Shown in pieces: positions 18,010 through 25,605 of a DNA stretch of 64,000 nt; position 1 is the stretch's first letter; every line of letters begins with the position of its first letter. The DNA comes from RPQJ01 sp963748985. Lineage in GTDB: Bacteria > Pseudomonadota > Gammaproteobacteria > Steroidobacterales > Steroidobacteraceae. The position numbers were made by a program, and so were the translations under genes. Location: contig CAVVKQ010000020.1 of assembly GCA_963748985.1 (NCBI GenBank), positions 124,001-188,000 on the forward strand, given 5' to 3'. The notes under the pieces are model-generated. The model ran no database searches. It saw nothing but the letters and a program-made list of their open reading frames with translations, and was not told the origin of the DNA.

Positions 18010-18762
18010 ATGGCCGCCATGACCGACGCAACGGCTCCGCTGCGCAAGCACCTTCCCGAGCATAACTACCTGTTGGCTGCGCTCACACCCGACGAGCGTG
18101 CGCGCGTTCTTCCGCACCTGCGCCTCGTCTCGATGCCGCTCGGCAAGGTCCTGTACGAATCCGGCGACGCACTCGAGTACGTCTACTTCCCGACCGATTC
18201 GATCGTGTCCCTGCTGTACGTGCTGGAAAGCGGTTCATCGGCGGAAATCTCGGTCGTCGGCAACGAAGGCCTCATCGGTATCGCACTGTTCATGGGGGGC
18301 GGCACCACACCCAGTCGCGCCATCGTGCAGAGCGCCGGTCACGCTTACCGCCTGAGCGGTCAGCGGCTGAAGGATGAGTTTCACCGCAACGGCGGGCTGC
18401 AGCTGCTGTTGCTGCGCTACACGCAGGCACTGATCACGCAAATGGCGCAGACCGCCGTGTGCAACCGGCACCATTCCGTTGACCAGCAGTTGTGTCGCTG
18501 GCTGCTGCTGTCATTGGATCGCCTGAAATCCAGCAAGCTCGTCATGACGCAGGAACTCATCGCGAACATGCTGGGCGTCCGCCGCGAAGGTGTCACGGAT
18601 GCCGCCGGCAAGCTGCAGAAGCTCGGTGCCATCAGCTATAGCCGCGGACAGATCACCGTGCTCGACCGGCCACAGCTCGAACAGCTGTGTTGCGAATGCT
18701 ATGCGGTCGTCAAGCGGGAAACGGATCGCATCGAAGGCCTGGCCTCGAACAAGGGCGCCTGA
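18010..18762 (+). CDS. Crp/Fnr-family transcriptional regulator (copy 2)
   Basis: This 250-aa paralog of the preceding gene shares the same landmarks: VLYESGDALEYVYFPTDSIV and VVGNEGLIGIALFMGGG in the sensor fold, and VMTQELIANMLGVRREGVTD in the DNA-binding helix-turn-helix. No cAMP-site Arg-Ser pattern or Fe-S Cys cluster is visible. The ATG at 18010 or that at 18019 may be used. The intergenic space to copy 1 is 93 bp, enough for its own promoter. A tandem duplication that has diverged is the simplest explanation. Confidence 0.87.
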   Translation: MAAMTDATAPLRKHLPEHNYLLAALTPDERARVLPHLRLVSMPLGKVLYESGDALEYVYFPTDSIVSLLYVLESGSSAEISVVGNEGLIGIALFMGGGTTPSRAIVQSAGHAYRLSGQRLKDEFHRNGGLQLLLLRYTQALITQMAQTAVCNRHHSVDQQLCRWLLLSLDRLKSSKLVMTQELIANMLGVRREGVTDAAGKLQKLGAISYSRGQITVLDRPQLEQLCCECYAVVKRETDRIEGLASNKGA

Positions 18763-18795
18763 CCCGCGGCGTAGTCGCACGCCGCGTTCGTCGCT

Positions 18796-19176
18796 TCAGG
18801 CAATCTCGACGAACACGCGCATCGCGACGCCGCGCTCGCGCCACACCTTTTCCGCATCCGCAAAGATCGAGCGGGCCGTATCGAACGCCTCGGGCGACGT
18901 GGCCTGCAGTTCGCCGGCATGGCGCAGCACGATCACGCAGCCGCGCGCCCGGCGCGCACTCGCGAGATCGATGAGGCAATCGAAGAACGCGTCCCAGTTC
19001 TGACCGAACCAGCTTGGAAACCGCAGCACGTCGGCGCACCGTTCGAGCAGTTGTGTCTTGTCCACGCACCCCCGGAGGTCGACGACGTAGCACGGCCAGT
19101 CGAGCGACGACGCGAGCAGCTCGAGGCCGCGCACGGTATCGTCGGTCAGAACGACATCTCGCATGAGCTCGGTCAT
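18796..19176 (-). CDS. Barstar-family ribonuclease inhibitor
   Basis: The 126-aa protein shows the barstar core: CYVVDLRGCVDKTQLLERCA, then LRFPSWFGQNWDAFFDCLID, where the FGxNWDAxxDxL helix with its acidic residues plugs the barnase active site. Its ATG overlaps the TGA of the upstream gene (ATGA), which encodes an exported barnase-like ribonuclease. Inhibitor and enzyme are thus made from one message, with the inhibitor second. It acts in the cytoplasm, protecting the cell from its own enzyme before export. Confidence 0.88.
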   Translation of the reverse strand: MTELMRDVVLTDDTVRGLELLASSLDWPCYVVDLRGCVDKTQLLERCADVLRFPSWFGQNWDAFFDCLIDLASARRARGCVIVLRHAGELQATSPEAFDTARSIFADAEKVWRERGVAMRVFVEIA

Positions 19177-19589
19177 GGGTGCGGCACCTCGATCCGGCGA
19201 AAGCTGCGGTAGTGATCGTCCGTGTAATAGAACTCGACCGGCGGGTTGCCCCCGCTCACGATCCGGCGAGCGCCGCGGTCGGACGAACCCGGCGTCCGTA
19301 CCGTGTACTCGCGATAGTAGCCGGGGGGCTGCGCCGGCAGTCGTTCCTCGCGATTCTGGAAGTGCGAGCCGTCACGGTCGTAGGGAAACGGTCCGCCGGA
19401 TTCGATGAGCCGCAATGTCTGCTGTGCTTCGGCCGGAAGTCCGGCGCTGTCAGGCTGTGGCGGTGCGGAGCCCCAGTCCGACGCTACCTGCGGTTCAGTG
19501 TTCGATCCGCGCGGGGTCTCGCGCGACAACCAGCCGCTGGCCGCCGCAACGGCGAGGCCGGCCAGCAGGGCGATGTGAATCCAGCGCAT
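19173..19589 (-). CDS. Exported guanyl-specific ribonuclease (barnase/RNase Sa type)
   Basis: The 138-aa protein has an N-terminal hydrophobic export segment (IHIALLAGLAVAAASGW) and a C-terminal microbial ribonuclease domain. PAEAQQTLRLIESGGPFPY is the typical start of this fold. FQNREERLP supplies the catalytic Glu region, and RGARRIVSGG and YYTDDHYRSFRRIE supply the Arg and His of the active site. It would cleave RNA after G, outside the cell or in the periplasm. It is encoded just before, and overlapping, its barstar-type inhibitor. The mature domain is of normal size (~95 aa). No secretion or immunity repeat genes adjoin, so a lone secreted nuclease is more likely than a polymorphic toxin. 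Confidence 0.82.
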   Translation of the reverse strand: MRWIHIALLAGLAVAAASGWLSRETPRGSNTEPQVASDWGSAPPQPDSAGLPAEAQQTLRLIESGGPFPYDRDGSHFQNREERLPAQPPGYYREYTVRTPGSSDRGARRIVSGGNPPVEFYYTDDHYRSFRRIEVPHP

Positions 19590-19697
19590 GGTGGGGAACT
19601 TGCCGCTCGCTGCGTTAGGAACGCGGAGATTAACCTGCTGCCTGCTTCGTCGAAAGCGCTGCCTGCCAACCGCGCGCCGGCGCGCTTCGCGCCCGCA

Positions 19698-20612
19698 TCA
19701 CTTGCGCATCAGGGTGCTCTTGCCAAACAGCGACCCGATGAGGTCAACGGCAACCTCGGCCGTTCGATTGCGGATGTCGAAAGCTGGATTGAGCTCGACG
19801 ATGTCGAGCGAGGCAAGCCGGCCCGTGTCGGCCACCATTTCCATGCAGAGCTGCGCCTCGCGGTAGGTCGGCCCACCGGAAACCGTCGTGCCGACGCCGG
19901 GTGCGGTGTCGGGATCGAGAAAGTCGACATCGAGACTCACGTGGACGTGGGTGGCGTCATCGACGCCGAGCAGGGCCTGCTCCAGCGTGTACCGCATCCC
20001 CATCTCGTCGATGTAACGCATGTCGAAGACTTCGATGCCCACCTCGTGCACGAAGCGCTTCTCGCCGGCGTCGACGCTGCGGATGCCGATCTGCCGCAGC
20101 TGCGCAGGATGGATCGCAGGCACCTGGCCGCCGATCGACACGAGTTCCGCCGGGCCGTGACCGCACAGGCAGGCGACCGGCATGCCGTGCACGTTGCCGC
20201 TCGGCGTGAGGATGTGCGTGTTGAAGTCGGCGTGCGCATCGAACCAGAGCACGCGCAGCTTGCGCCCCGTGGCGCGGCAGTGCTTTGCGGCGGCGCTGAT
20301 CGAGCCGATCGCGAGGCTGTGATCGCCGCCGAGCAGCATCGGCAGTCGCCCCGCGGCGAGTTCTTCGAGCACGGCTTCGTGCACGAGTCGATTCCACTCG
20401 GCCACTTCAGGCAGGTGACGGTAGCCGCTGACCGGTGGTTGCCAGGGATTCGGCGGCCCACCCAGGTTGCCGCGGTCGATCACTTCGAGCCCCTGCGCTT
20501 CGAGCACAGCTTGCAGCTGCGCAACTCGCAGCGCCTCCGGGCCCATCGACGCGCCACGCGCGCCCGCGCCGACGTCGGTGGGTGCGCCGATCAGCGTGAT
20601 GATTCCGGTCAT
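19698..20612 (-). CDS. rocF: Arginase
   Basis: This 304-aa ureohydrolase hydrolyses L-arginine to ornithine and urea in the cytoplasm. The binuclear manganese ligands are all present: GGDHSLAIG, VLWFDAHADFNTH and SLDVDFLDPDTAPG. The sequence EVGIEVFDMRYIDE and the length are typical of true arginases rather than agmatinases. It lies 10 bp after the ornithine cyclodeaminase gene, in the same direction. Together the two convert arginine to ornithine and then proline. The divergent Lrp-type gene probably controls both. Confidence 0.93.
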   Translation of the reverse strand: MTGIITLIGAPTDVGAGARGASMGPEALRVAQLQAVLEAQGLEVIDRGNLGGPPNPWQPPVSGYRHLPEVAEWNRLVHEAVLEELAAGRLPMLLGGDHSLAIGSISAAAKHCRATGRKLRVLWFDAHADFNTHILTPSGNVHGMPVACLCGHGPAELVSIGGQVPAIHPAQLRQIGIRSVDAGEKRFVHEVGIEVFDMRYIDEMGMRYTLEQALLGVDDATHVHVSLDVDFLDPDTAPGVGTTVSGGPTYREAQLCMEMVADTGRLASLDIVELNPAFDIRNRTAEVAVDLIGSLFGKSTLMRK

Positions 20613-20622
20613 CGCCGCACCG

Positions 20623-21696
20623 TCAAGCCGTCTTGCGCTTGCGCGGCCGCGCGGCCTTGCAGCCGGCCAGTGTCCCGCCGAACAGGTCCTTCGGATCGTC
20701 GAGCACCGGGACCAGGTCGAGATCGCGGCGGCCGAGCCGCTGCTGCGAGATCAGCCCGTGCAGGAACCGCAACGCCGAATAGTCTTCCAGCGCGAAACCG
20801 ACGGAATCGAACAGCGTGATATCGCTGGCAGCGCGTCGCGCCACCACTTCGCCGCGCAGCACCTGCGCGAGTTCGATCACGGGATAGTCCGCGGGCATCT
20901 GCTGGATTTCGCCCTCGATCCGCGATTGCGGCTCGAACTCGACCACGACGCGCATGTCCGGCAACCGCAGGATGTCCGCATGCAACTCCGTCTTGCCCGG
21001 ACAGTCGCCACCGACGCCGTTGATGTGCATGCCCGGCGCGATCATCGGCGGCGTCAGGATGACCGCATTGCGCTTGTCCGCCGTGACGGTGGTGACGATG
21101 TCGGCGCCCTTGCAGGCCTCGGCCGCGGAATGCGTCCGCACCACTCGCAGGTCGGCCAGCTCCGGCATCGCGGCAAGGTTGCGCATGAGCTTGGCCGTGG
21201 CCTGCGGGTCCACGTCGTAGACGCGCAGTTCGCGGATACCGCACAGGCGATGGAACGCGATGGCCTGGAACTCGCTCTGCGCGCCGTTGCCGATCAAGGC
21301 CATCACGCGGCTGTCGGGGCGAGCCAGTTGTCGCGCGGCCAGCGCCGACGTCGCAGCTGTCCGCAGTGCAGTCGTCACCGTGAGTTCCGAGAGCAGCAAC
21401 GGATATCCCGTGTCGACGTCGGCCAGCACGCCGAACGCGGTCACGGTCAACAGGCCCTCGGCGGTGTTCTTGGGATGACCGTTGACGTACTTGAAGGAGT
21501 ACAGCTTGCCGTCGGTCGCCGGCATCAGCTCGATGACGCCGACGGGCGAATGGCTCGCGAGTCGCGGCGCCTTTTCAAACTCCGGCCAGCGCCGGTAATC
21601 CGCCTCGATTTCGCCCGCCAGCCGGGCCATGAACTCGGCTGGTCCGAGCGCATTCACGATGCGTTCGATGTCACTGACGCCGATGTAGTCGACCAT
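20623..21696 (-). CDS. Ornithine cyclodeaminase
   Basis: The 357-aa protein (ATG at 21696, AGGGG 7 nt upstream) belongs to the ornithine cyclodeaminase/mu-crystallin family. It has the substrate-binding N-terminal part (MPATDGKLYSFKYVNGHPKN), the Rossmann NAD site (MALIGNGAQSEFQAIAF) and the catalytic Asp region (INGVGGDCPGKTEL). It turns ornithine to proline with loss of ammonia, using bound NAD. Being upstream of arginase in a two-gene operon supports this substrate over other amino acids. The Lys-rich tail (RPRKRKTA) is unremarkable. Confidence 0.9.
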   Translation of the reverse strand: MVDYIGVSDIERIVNALGPAEFMARLAGEIEADYRRWPEFEKAPRLASHSPVGVIELMPATDGKLYSFKYVNGHPKNTAEGLLTVTAFGVLADVDTGYPLLLSELTVTTALRTAATSALAARQLARPDSRVMALIGNGAQSEFQAIAFHRLCGIRELRVYDVDPQATAKLMRNLAAMPELADLRVVRTHSAAEACKGADIVTTVTADKRNAVILTPPMIAPGMHINGVGGDCPGKTELHADILRLPDMRVVVEFEPQSRIEGEIQQMPADYPVIELAQVLRGEVVARRAASDITLFDSVGFALEDYSALRFLHGLISQQRLGRRDLDLVPVLDDPKDLFGGTLAGCKAARPRKRKTA

Positions 21697-21804
21697 TGGT
21701 GTGCCCCTGCCCGGGCCGCCAGAGAACGACAAATCACCGGCCCGTCAGAGCATCATCGGTCGGGCACGAGCCAACAGGAAGCCAGCAAACCAATCAATCT
21801 GGTC

Positions 21805-21850
21805 TATAATTTGATCTGTTCGTCAGTCATATTGAACAGTTCGTCAGAAT
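21805..21850 (+). promoter_or_regulatory. Putative promoter and operator of the Lrp-type regulator
   Basis: TATAAT at 21805-21810 fits a -10 box for the rightward gene; the -35 is weak. Immediately downstream, CTGTTC (21816) and GAACAG (21834) form an inverted repeat with a 12-bp spacer. The 9-mer GTTCGTCAG occurs twice, 21 bp apart (21818 and 21839), two helical turns. This is the spacing expected for an Lrp/AsnC dimer-of-dimers site. It lies between the divergent regulator and the cyclodeaminase/arginase operon and is probably the shared control region. Confidence 0.55.
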
Positions 21851-21862
21851 GGCAGGTATCGC

Positions 21863-22285
21863 ATGGACGACCTCGACCGCCAACTCGTCGGCCTCTTGCG
21901 CGGCAACGCCCGCCTGCCCGCGGCGACCATTGCGCGCACCCTCCGCGTAGCGCGCGGCACCGTGCAGAACCGCATCGCCAGGCTCGAGCAGGAAGGCGTG
22001 ATTGCGGGCTACACCGTGCGCCTGGCGGCACCGGACGGTGACCGCCGCATCACGGCGCTGATGCTGATCGCGGTTGACGGCAACAACGTCGAAAAGGTGC
22101 TGCGCTCGCTGCGAGGTGATGCGTCGGTGTCCACGCTGCACACGACGAACGGTCGCTGGGACATCATCGCCGAGTTGCGCGCCGACACGCTCGAGGAGTT
22201 CGACCGCGTGCTGAGCCGCATCCGCCGCATCGAAGGGGTGGCCAACTCCGAGACCAACCTGCTGCTCTCGACGCACAAGTACTGA
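21863..22285 (+). CDS. Lrp/AsnC-family transcriptional regulator
   Basis: The 140-aa protein has an N-terminal helix-turn-helix (DLDRQLVGLLRGNARLPAAT, then RTLRVARGTVQNRIARLEQE) and a C-terminal RAM ligand-binding domain (VRLAAPDGDRRITALMLIAV to the end). The gene diverges from ornithine cyclodeaminase/arginase. By family habit it would sense arginine, ornithine or proline and set expression of that operon and its own gene. A repeat-rich operator lies directly upstream. Confidence 0.92.
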   Translation: MDDLDRQLVGLLRGNARLPAATIARTLRVARGTVQNRIARLEQEGVIAGYTVRLAAPDGDRRITALMLIAVDGNNVEKVLRSLRGDASVSTLHTTNGRWDIIAELRADTLEEFDRVLSRIRRIEGVANSETNLLLSTHKY

Positions 22286-22344
22286 CCGCACGCGGCTGTA
22301 TCATGCGGCCCCGTGCCAAGTGCGCGGACGACCCTGGAGGACTC

Positions 22345-23040
22345 ATGTACGAGATCTACATCGGCAACAAGAACTATTCCTCTTGGTCGCTGCGGCCATG
22401 GGTCCTGCTGCGCGCGCGCGGCATTCCCTTCGTCGAACTCGTCAAGCCGTTTGCGCGCGGCTCGAACTTCGATGCGTTCCGTGCCTTTTCGCCGTCGGGC
22501 AAGGTGCCCTGCCTGCGCAATGGCGCCACCGTGGTGTGGGACTCCCTCGGCATCAGCGAGTTTCTCGCCGAGAGCCACCCGGGCCTCTGGCCGGCCGATG
22601 CCGCGGCACGCACATGGGCGCGCTGCGCGACGGCAGAGATGCACTCGGGCTTCACCACGCTGCGCAACATCTGCACGATGAACGTCGGTTTGCGCGTCAA
22701 GCTGCACACCCAGCCGCCCGCACTCGTCGCGGACATCCGGCGCATCGACGAACTGTGGAACGAAGGCCTGTCGCGCTTCGGCGGCCCGTTCCTCGCCGGC
22801 CCCGAGTTCACGGTGGTCGACGCGTTCTACTGCCCTGTGGCTTACCGCGTGCGCACCTACGGTATCGACACAACGGGCAAGGCCGCGCAGTACGTGCGGC
22901 GGCTGCTGGAACTGCCCGCGATGCGCGAGTGGGAGCAGGCAGCGCTCGCCGAAACGTGGCGTGAACTCGACCACGAGGCGGAGGCGCTGCAGGTCGGCGT
23001 CGTCACGGCCGACTATCGCGTGCCGGCGGCTACGCCATGA
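22345..23040 (+). CDS. Glutathione S-transferase
   Basis: The 231-aa cytosolic protein starts at ATG 22345, 6 nt after GGAGG. The thioredoxin-fold N-terminal half reads YEIYIGNKNYSSWSLRPWVL, with the Ser of the SSWSLR motif as the likely glutathione-activating residue. FSPSGKVPCLR and the VVWDSLGISEFLAE glutathione-binding turn follow. An all-helical C-terminal half continues from ~90. This subgroup (SSWSLRPW) is often annotated as a YfcF-like or generic GST with unknown substrate. It overlaps slyX by ATGA, so the two are cotranslated. Confidence 0.9.
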   Translation: MYEIYIGNKNYSSWSLRPWVLLRARGIPFVELVKPFARGSNFDAFRAFSPSGKVPCLRNGATVVWDSLGISEFLAESHPGLWPADAAARTWARCATAEMHSGFTTLRNICTMNVGLRVKLHTQPPALVADIRRIDELWNEGLSRFGGPFLAGPEFTVVDAFYCPVAYRVRTYGIDTTGKAAQYVRRLLELPAMREWEQAALAETWRELDHEAEALQVGVVTADYRVPAATP

Positions 23041-23237
23041 GCGAGCGCATCGACGCGCTCGAATTCAAGGTGGCGCACCTCGAGCGGGCACTGCAGGAGT
23101 TGAGCGACGTCGTCTATCGACAGCAGCGCGAGGTCGACTCGCTGCGCGACCGCAACCAGCAACTGCACGAACAGCTGCAGCAACTCGGGGAACGGAGCGG
23201 CGACCCGAACCAGGTCGAGATTCCGCCGCACTACTGA
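23037..23237 (+). CDS. slyX: SlyX-family protein
   Basis: The 66-aa coiled-coil protein (IDALEFKVAHLERALQELSD, then RQQREVDSLRDRNQQLHEQL) ends in the typical SlyX tail IPPHY. Its function is unknown despite wide conservation. It overlaps the glutathione transferase gene (ATGA) and precedes a small membrane protein by one base. Confidence 0.9.
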   Translation: MSERIDALEFKVAHLERALQELSDVVYRQQREVDSLRDRNQQLHEQLQQLGERSGDPNQVEIPPHY

Positions 23238-23238
23238 C

Positions 23239-23664
23239 GTGGCAACGCATCCACTGAGCGGCGCCAAGGCCGGCTGGGTCGTGTACGCCGTCATGCTCAC
23301 GTTCGGCGTGCTCGCGGGCGAGGCCGCGAATCTCTCGCGCGGCGGTGAGGTCACCGCACTGACGCTCGGCAACTGGACGCTCAGCGTTGCGCTCCTCACG
23401 GCACTCTGGGGTTACGCGCTGCAGCGACGCATCGGCAGCGAACGCTACTGGCGCGCCGTGTTCTGGCTGGTGCTGTTCGCCAACTCCGTCATGCTCATAC
23501 CGGTGCTCCTGGGCGACCCTGCCATTGCGATGTTCACCGCGGCGCTCACGTTGCTGATCGTTCCAGCGTACCTCGCTGCGTACCTCTACGCGTATCGCAG
23601 CCCCGAACTGTGGACGAGTGGGGGCGGGTCGGAACCGGCTACTGTCCCGTCCGGAAACGAGTGA
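23239..23664 (+). CDS. Four-helix inner-membrane protein, unknown function
   Basis: A GTG-initiated 141-aa protein with about four hydrophobic helices: GWVVYAVMLTFGVLAG, LTLGNWTLSVALLTALWGYA, VFWLVLFANSVMLIPVLLG and MFTAALTLLIVPAYLAAYLY. No catalytic motif is recognised. It begins one base after the slyX stop and is probably cotranscribed with slyX and the GST gene. Its 3' end overlaps the opposite-strand potF remnant by 26 bp. Confidence 0.7.
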   Translation: MATHPLSGAKAGWVVYAVMLTFGVLAGEAANLSRGGEVTALTLGNWTLSVALLTALWGYALQRRIGSERYWRAVFWLVLFANSVMLIPVLLGDPAIAMFTAALTLLIVPAYLAAYLYAYRSPELWTSGGGSEPATVPSGNE

Positions 23665-23995
23665 ACTCGCGGTTCTGCTGGCGCGAATTGGCATCGGTGT
23701 GGGCACTGCCCATCCGCAACCGTTGCAGTGCGGCGGCATCCGGGTAGATCGTGGGGTCACTGCGCAGATCGGCGGGGATCGCGAGCACGTCGACCCAGAG
23801 CATCGCGCCTTCCTGCGGAATGACGTAGCGGATGTTGGTTTGATGTCCACTGTCCCGTGCAAGCTTCCTCGCGAGGTGGAAATCGGCATTGACCCCTATC
23901 GCGATGCAAGCCTCGCCTTCGACGAGTTGCCGGGTCACGGTCGAACTGGTGATCTCACGGACGTAGGGTCGCAATGACCTGCCGTCTTTCTTCGG
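23639..23995 (-). pseudogene. Internally deleted, 5'-truncated potF-like remnant (putrescine-binding protein)
   Basis: About 111 residues resemble the C-terminal third of periplasmic polyamine-binding proteins: LRPYVREITSSTV, LVEGEACIAIGVNADF and YVIPQEGAMLWVDVLAIPAD. The text then jumps to SDPTIYPDAAALQRL and a normal C-terminal end. About 45 residues that usually sit between these blocks are missing. The N-terminal two thirds are absent, and the break coincides with the end of the IS3-type element. This is a dead gene fragment, truncated by insertion or by recombination at the element. Confidence 0.65.
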
Positions 23996-24007
23996 TCCAC
24001 TGATGAC

Positions 24008-24868
24008 TTAGGAGATGGCCGGTTCGGGGTTGGTTGTTTGACTCAGTCGCTGTTTTAACTCAACCGGCGTCAGTTGCCCGAGGCTCGAGTGAGGTCGGAC
24101 CTCGTTGTACTGACGACGGAACTGTTCGATGACGATCTTGGCATCGATCCGATTTCTGAACTACTCCATACTCAGACACTCGTCGCGGAACTTGCCGTTG
24201 AACGATTCGTTCGATCCGTTCTGCCACGGCTTGCCGGGGTCGATGTGCGTCGTGTCGATGTTGGACTGCAGCAGCCACCTCAGAACCGCCCGCGATACGA
24301 ACTCGGGGCCGTTGTCGGAACGCAGGTGTCGCGGGCTGCCGTGCACGCTGACCAGCCGGCTCAGAACCTCGATCACGCGACCCGAGCGGATGCTGCCGGC
24401 GACGTCGATCGCCAGGCATTCACGCGTGAACTCATCGACCACCGTCAGGCACTTCAGTTGCTGGCCGTTGGCGCAGGCGTCGAACACGAAGTCGTAGGCC
24501 CAGACCTGGCCCATCGCCGTTGCCGGCAGAGGCCGCGGCCGACTGGTTGCCACACGCCGCCGAGGCCGCTTCTTCGGCACTTGCAACCGATGCAGGCGCC
24601 AGAGCCGGTGCGCCCGGTCAGCGCTCATCACGTGGCCACGACACGCCAGGAACACCTGGATGCGGCGATAGCCATACCGCGGGTACTGCGCTGCCAACTC
24701 ATGCATGGCAGCGACGGCGGGCGCATCACGGGCGACCAGCCGCGACTCGTACCGTGCGGTGGACCGGGCCACGCTCAACAGCGCGCACGCTCGTCGCAGC
24801 GATCGACCCCGTTGGCAAACGTAGGCGATCTGTTGGCGACGCACGGGCGCGCTCACCATTTTTTTGCA
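24008..24868 (-). pseudogene. IS3 transposase orfB with internal amber codon
   Basis: The DDE integrase core is clear: HTH_21-type start (VRRQQIAYVCQRGRSLRRAC), VWAYDFVFDACANGQQLKCL, LRSDNGPEFVS and NGSNESFNGKFRDECLSME. A TAG at 24161 then interrupts the frame. Beyond it the same frame continues with FRNRIDAKIVIEQFRRQYNE and VRPHSSLGQLTPVEL to a natural TAA at 24008. The interrupting codon stands where the family normally has Trp (MEWFRNR), a TGG-to-TAG change. The D, D and E residues are all upstream of the stop, but the C-terminal helices are lost. Confidence 0.8.
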
Positions 24869-25116
24869 GCGACTTCCTTCAGGATCTCGATGTCCATGAC
24901 CCGCTCGGCGAGCACCTTCTTCAGCCGGGCGTTCTCGTGCTCGAGCTGGCGCAGCCGCTTCACGTCGACCGCTTCCAACTGCCCAAAGCGCTTGCGTCAG
25001 ACGTAGATCGTGACGTCGCTGACGCCGTGCTTCTTGGCCACTTCCGCCACCGGCGCCTTGTCGGCCTCGCGGAGGATCTTGACCATCTGTTCTTCCGAAA
25101 ATCGCGTCTTCTTCAT
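24853..25116 (-). pseudogene. IS3 transposase orfA with internal opal codon
   Basis: The frame starts MKKTRFSEEQMVKILREADK and contains the helix-turn-helix (VAEVAKKHGVSDVTIYV). It meets TGA at 24997-24999 and continues with RKRFGQLEAVDVKRLRQLEH and a leucine-zipper-like tail to EVAAKKW. Family members read YVWRKRFG here, so this is a Trp TGG-to-TGA change. The A7 run near 24860 is the expected site of -1 frameshifting into orfB. Confidence 0.78.
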
Positions 25117-25182
25117 GGCTCCCTCGTTCCCGTCGGGGCCATCCTCCCAAAGTATCAACTGGTACGGAAATCGACTAGCAGG

Positions 25183-25257
25183 TCACCTGAGGTCGTCCAC
25201 CTGCAACAGCACGTACAAGGCGATGGCGGTGAGCATCAGCGTGGCAACGAGTGTCAT
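25183..25257 (-). CDS. 24-aa single-helix membrane peptide (copy A)
   Basis: A frame too short for usual gene finders: MTLVATLMLTAIALYVLLQV then DDLR and TGA. GCAGGAG stands nine bases before the ATG. The product is one hydrophobic helix followed by an acidic-polar tail. A very similar peptide (MAMVAIVMLGSIVLYLLQQV, then ENLTS) is encoded at 44858-44935. The shared pattern is a short start, an Ala/Val/Leu/Ile helix, LY, then LLQQV-acidic-Asn/Asp-Leu. It lies 26 bp from the right end of the IS element. No family is recognised. Confidence 0.5.
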   Translation of the reverse strand: MTLVATLMLTAIALYVLLQVDDLR

Positions 25258-25605
25258 GAATCATCTCCTGCGGTGCGCCCGTATGGCGCGCGCGAAGGAT
25301 GGACACCAATTGTTGCAGCGGGGCTGCAATCATTCGCAGTTATCGTGAATTGCGACGAGCTGCACGCTTCGCGCGATGAGTTGTCGGTCGCGTGTTATGG
25401 CGTGCGAATCGAGCGAGTGAAACAGGCGGCCGGGTCACAGGCGTTGACTTGAGTCAGGCGGGGCCATCCGTCGCAGGACGGTGTTACCCGATCGGGCGTG
25501 GTGTTGCCGTGGGGAGGACGCGCGACCACGCGGGTTCTGATTTGCGGCGGCGAGCGTCGGTTTGCGTACACTGGACCACAAGGATAATGACGCGGGACGA
25601 TAGTA
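25258..25605. other. Intergenic stretch with no gene seen
   Basis: These ~350 bases separate the 24-aa peptide gene (leftward) from the 160-aa gene (rightward). No convincing frame, repeat or RNA gene was found. Promoters for the two divergent genes must lie here. GATAAT near 25583 is a possible -10 for the rightward gene, without a good -35. Confidence 0.5.

Larger units (their letters stand above)
24001..25157 (-). mobile_element. IS3-family insertion sequence, inactivated
   Basis: A ~1.16-kb element with imperfect terminal inverted repeats: TGATGACTTAGGAGATGGCC at the left end and TGATACTTTGGGAGGATGGC reading in from the right end. ACT occurs at both junctions (23999-24001 and 25158-25160) and may be the target duplication. 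It carries orfA and orfB on the minus strand with an A7 slippery run at their junction, the standard IS3 frameshift arrangement. Each orf contains one in-frame stop where a Trp codon is expected, so no transposase can be made. Confidence 0.8.

Noticed and set aside
24161..25150. A single 329-aa protein in the IS region starting at 25150
   Set aside because: The first ~95 residues are an out-of-frame reading of orfA; real orfB begins after the slippery run.
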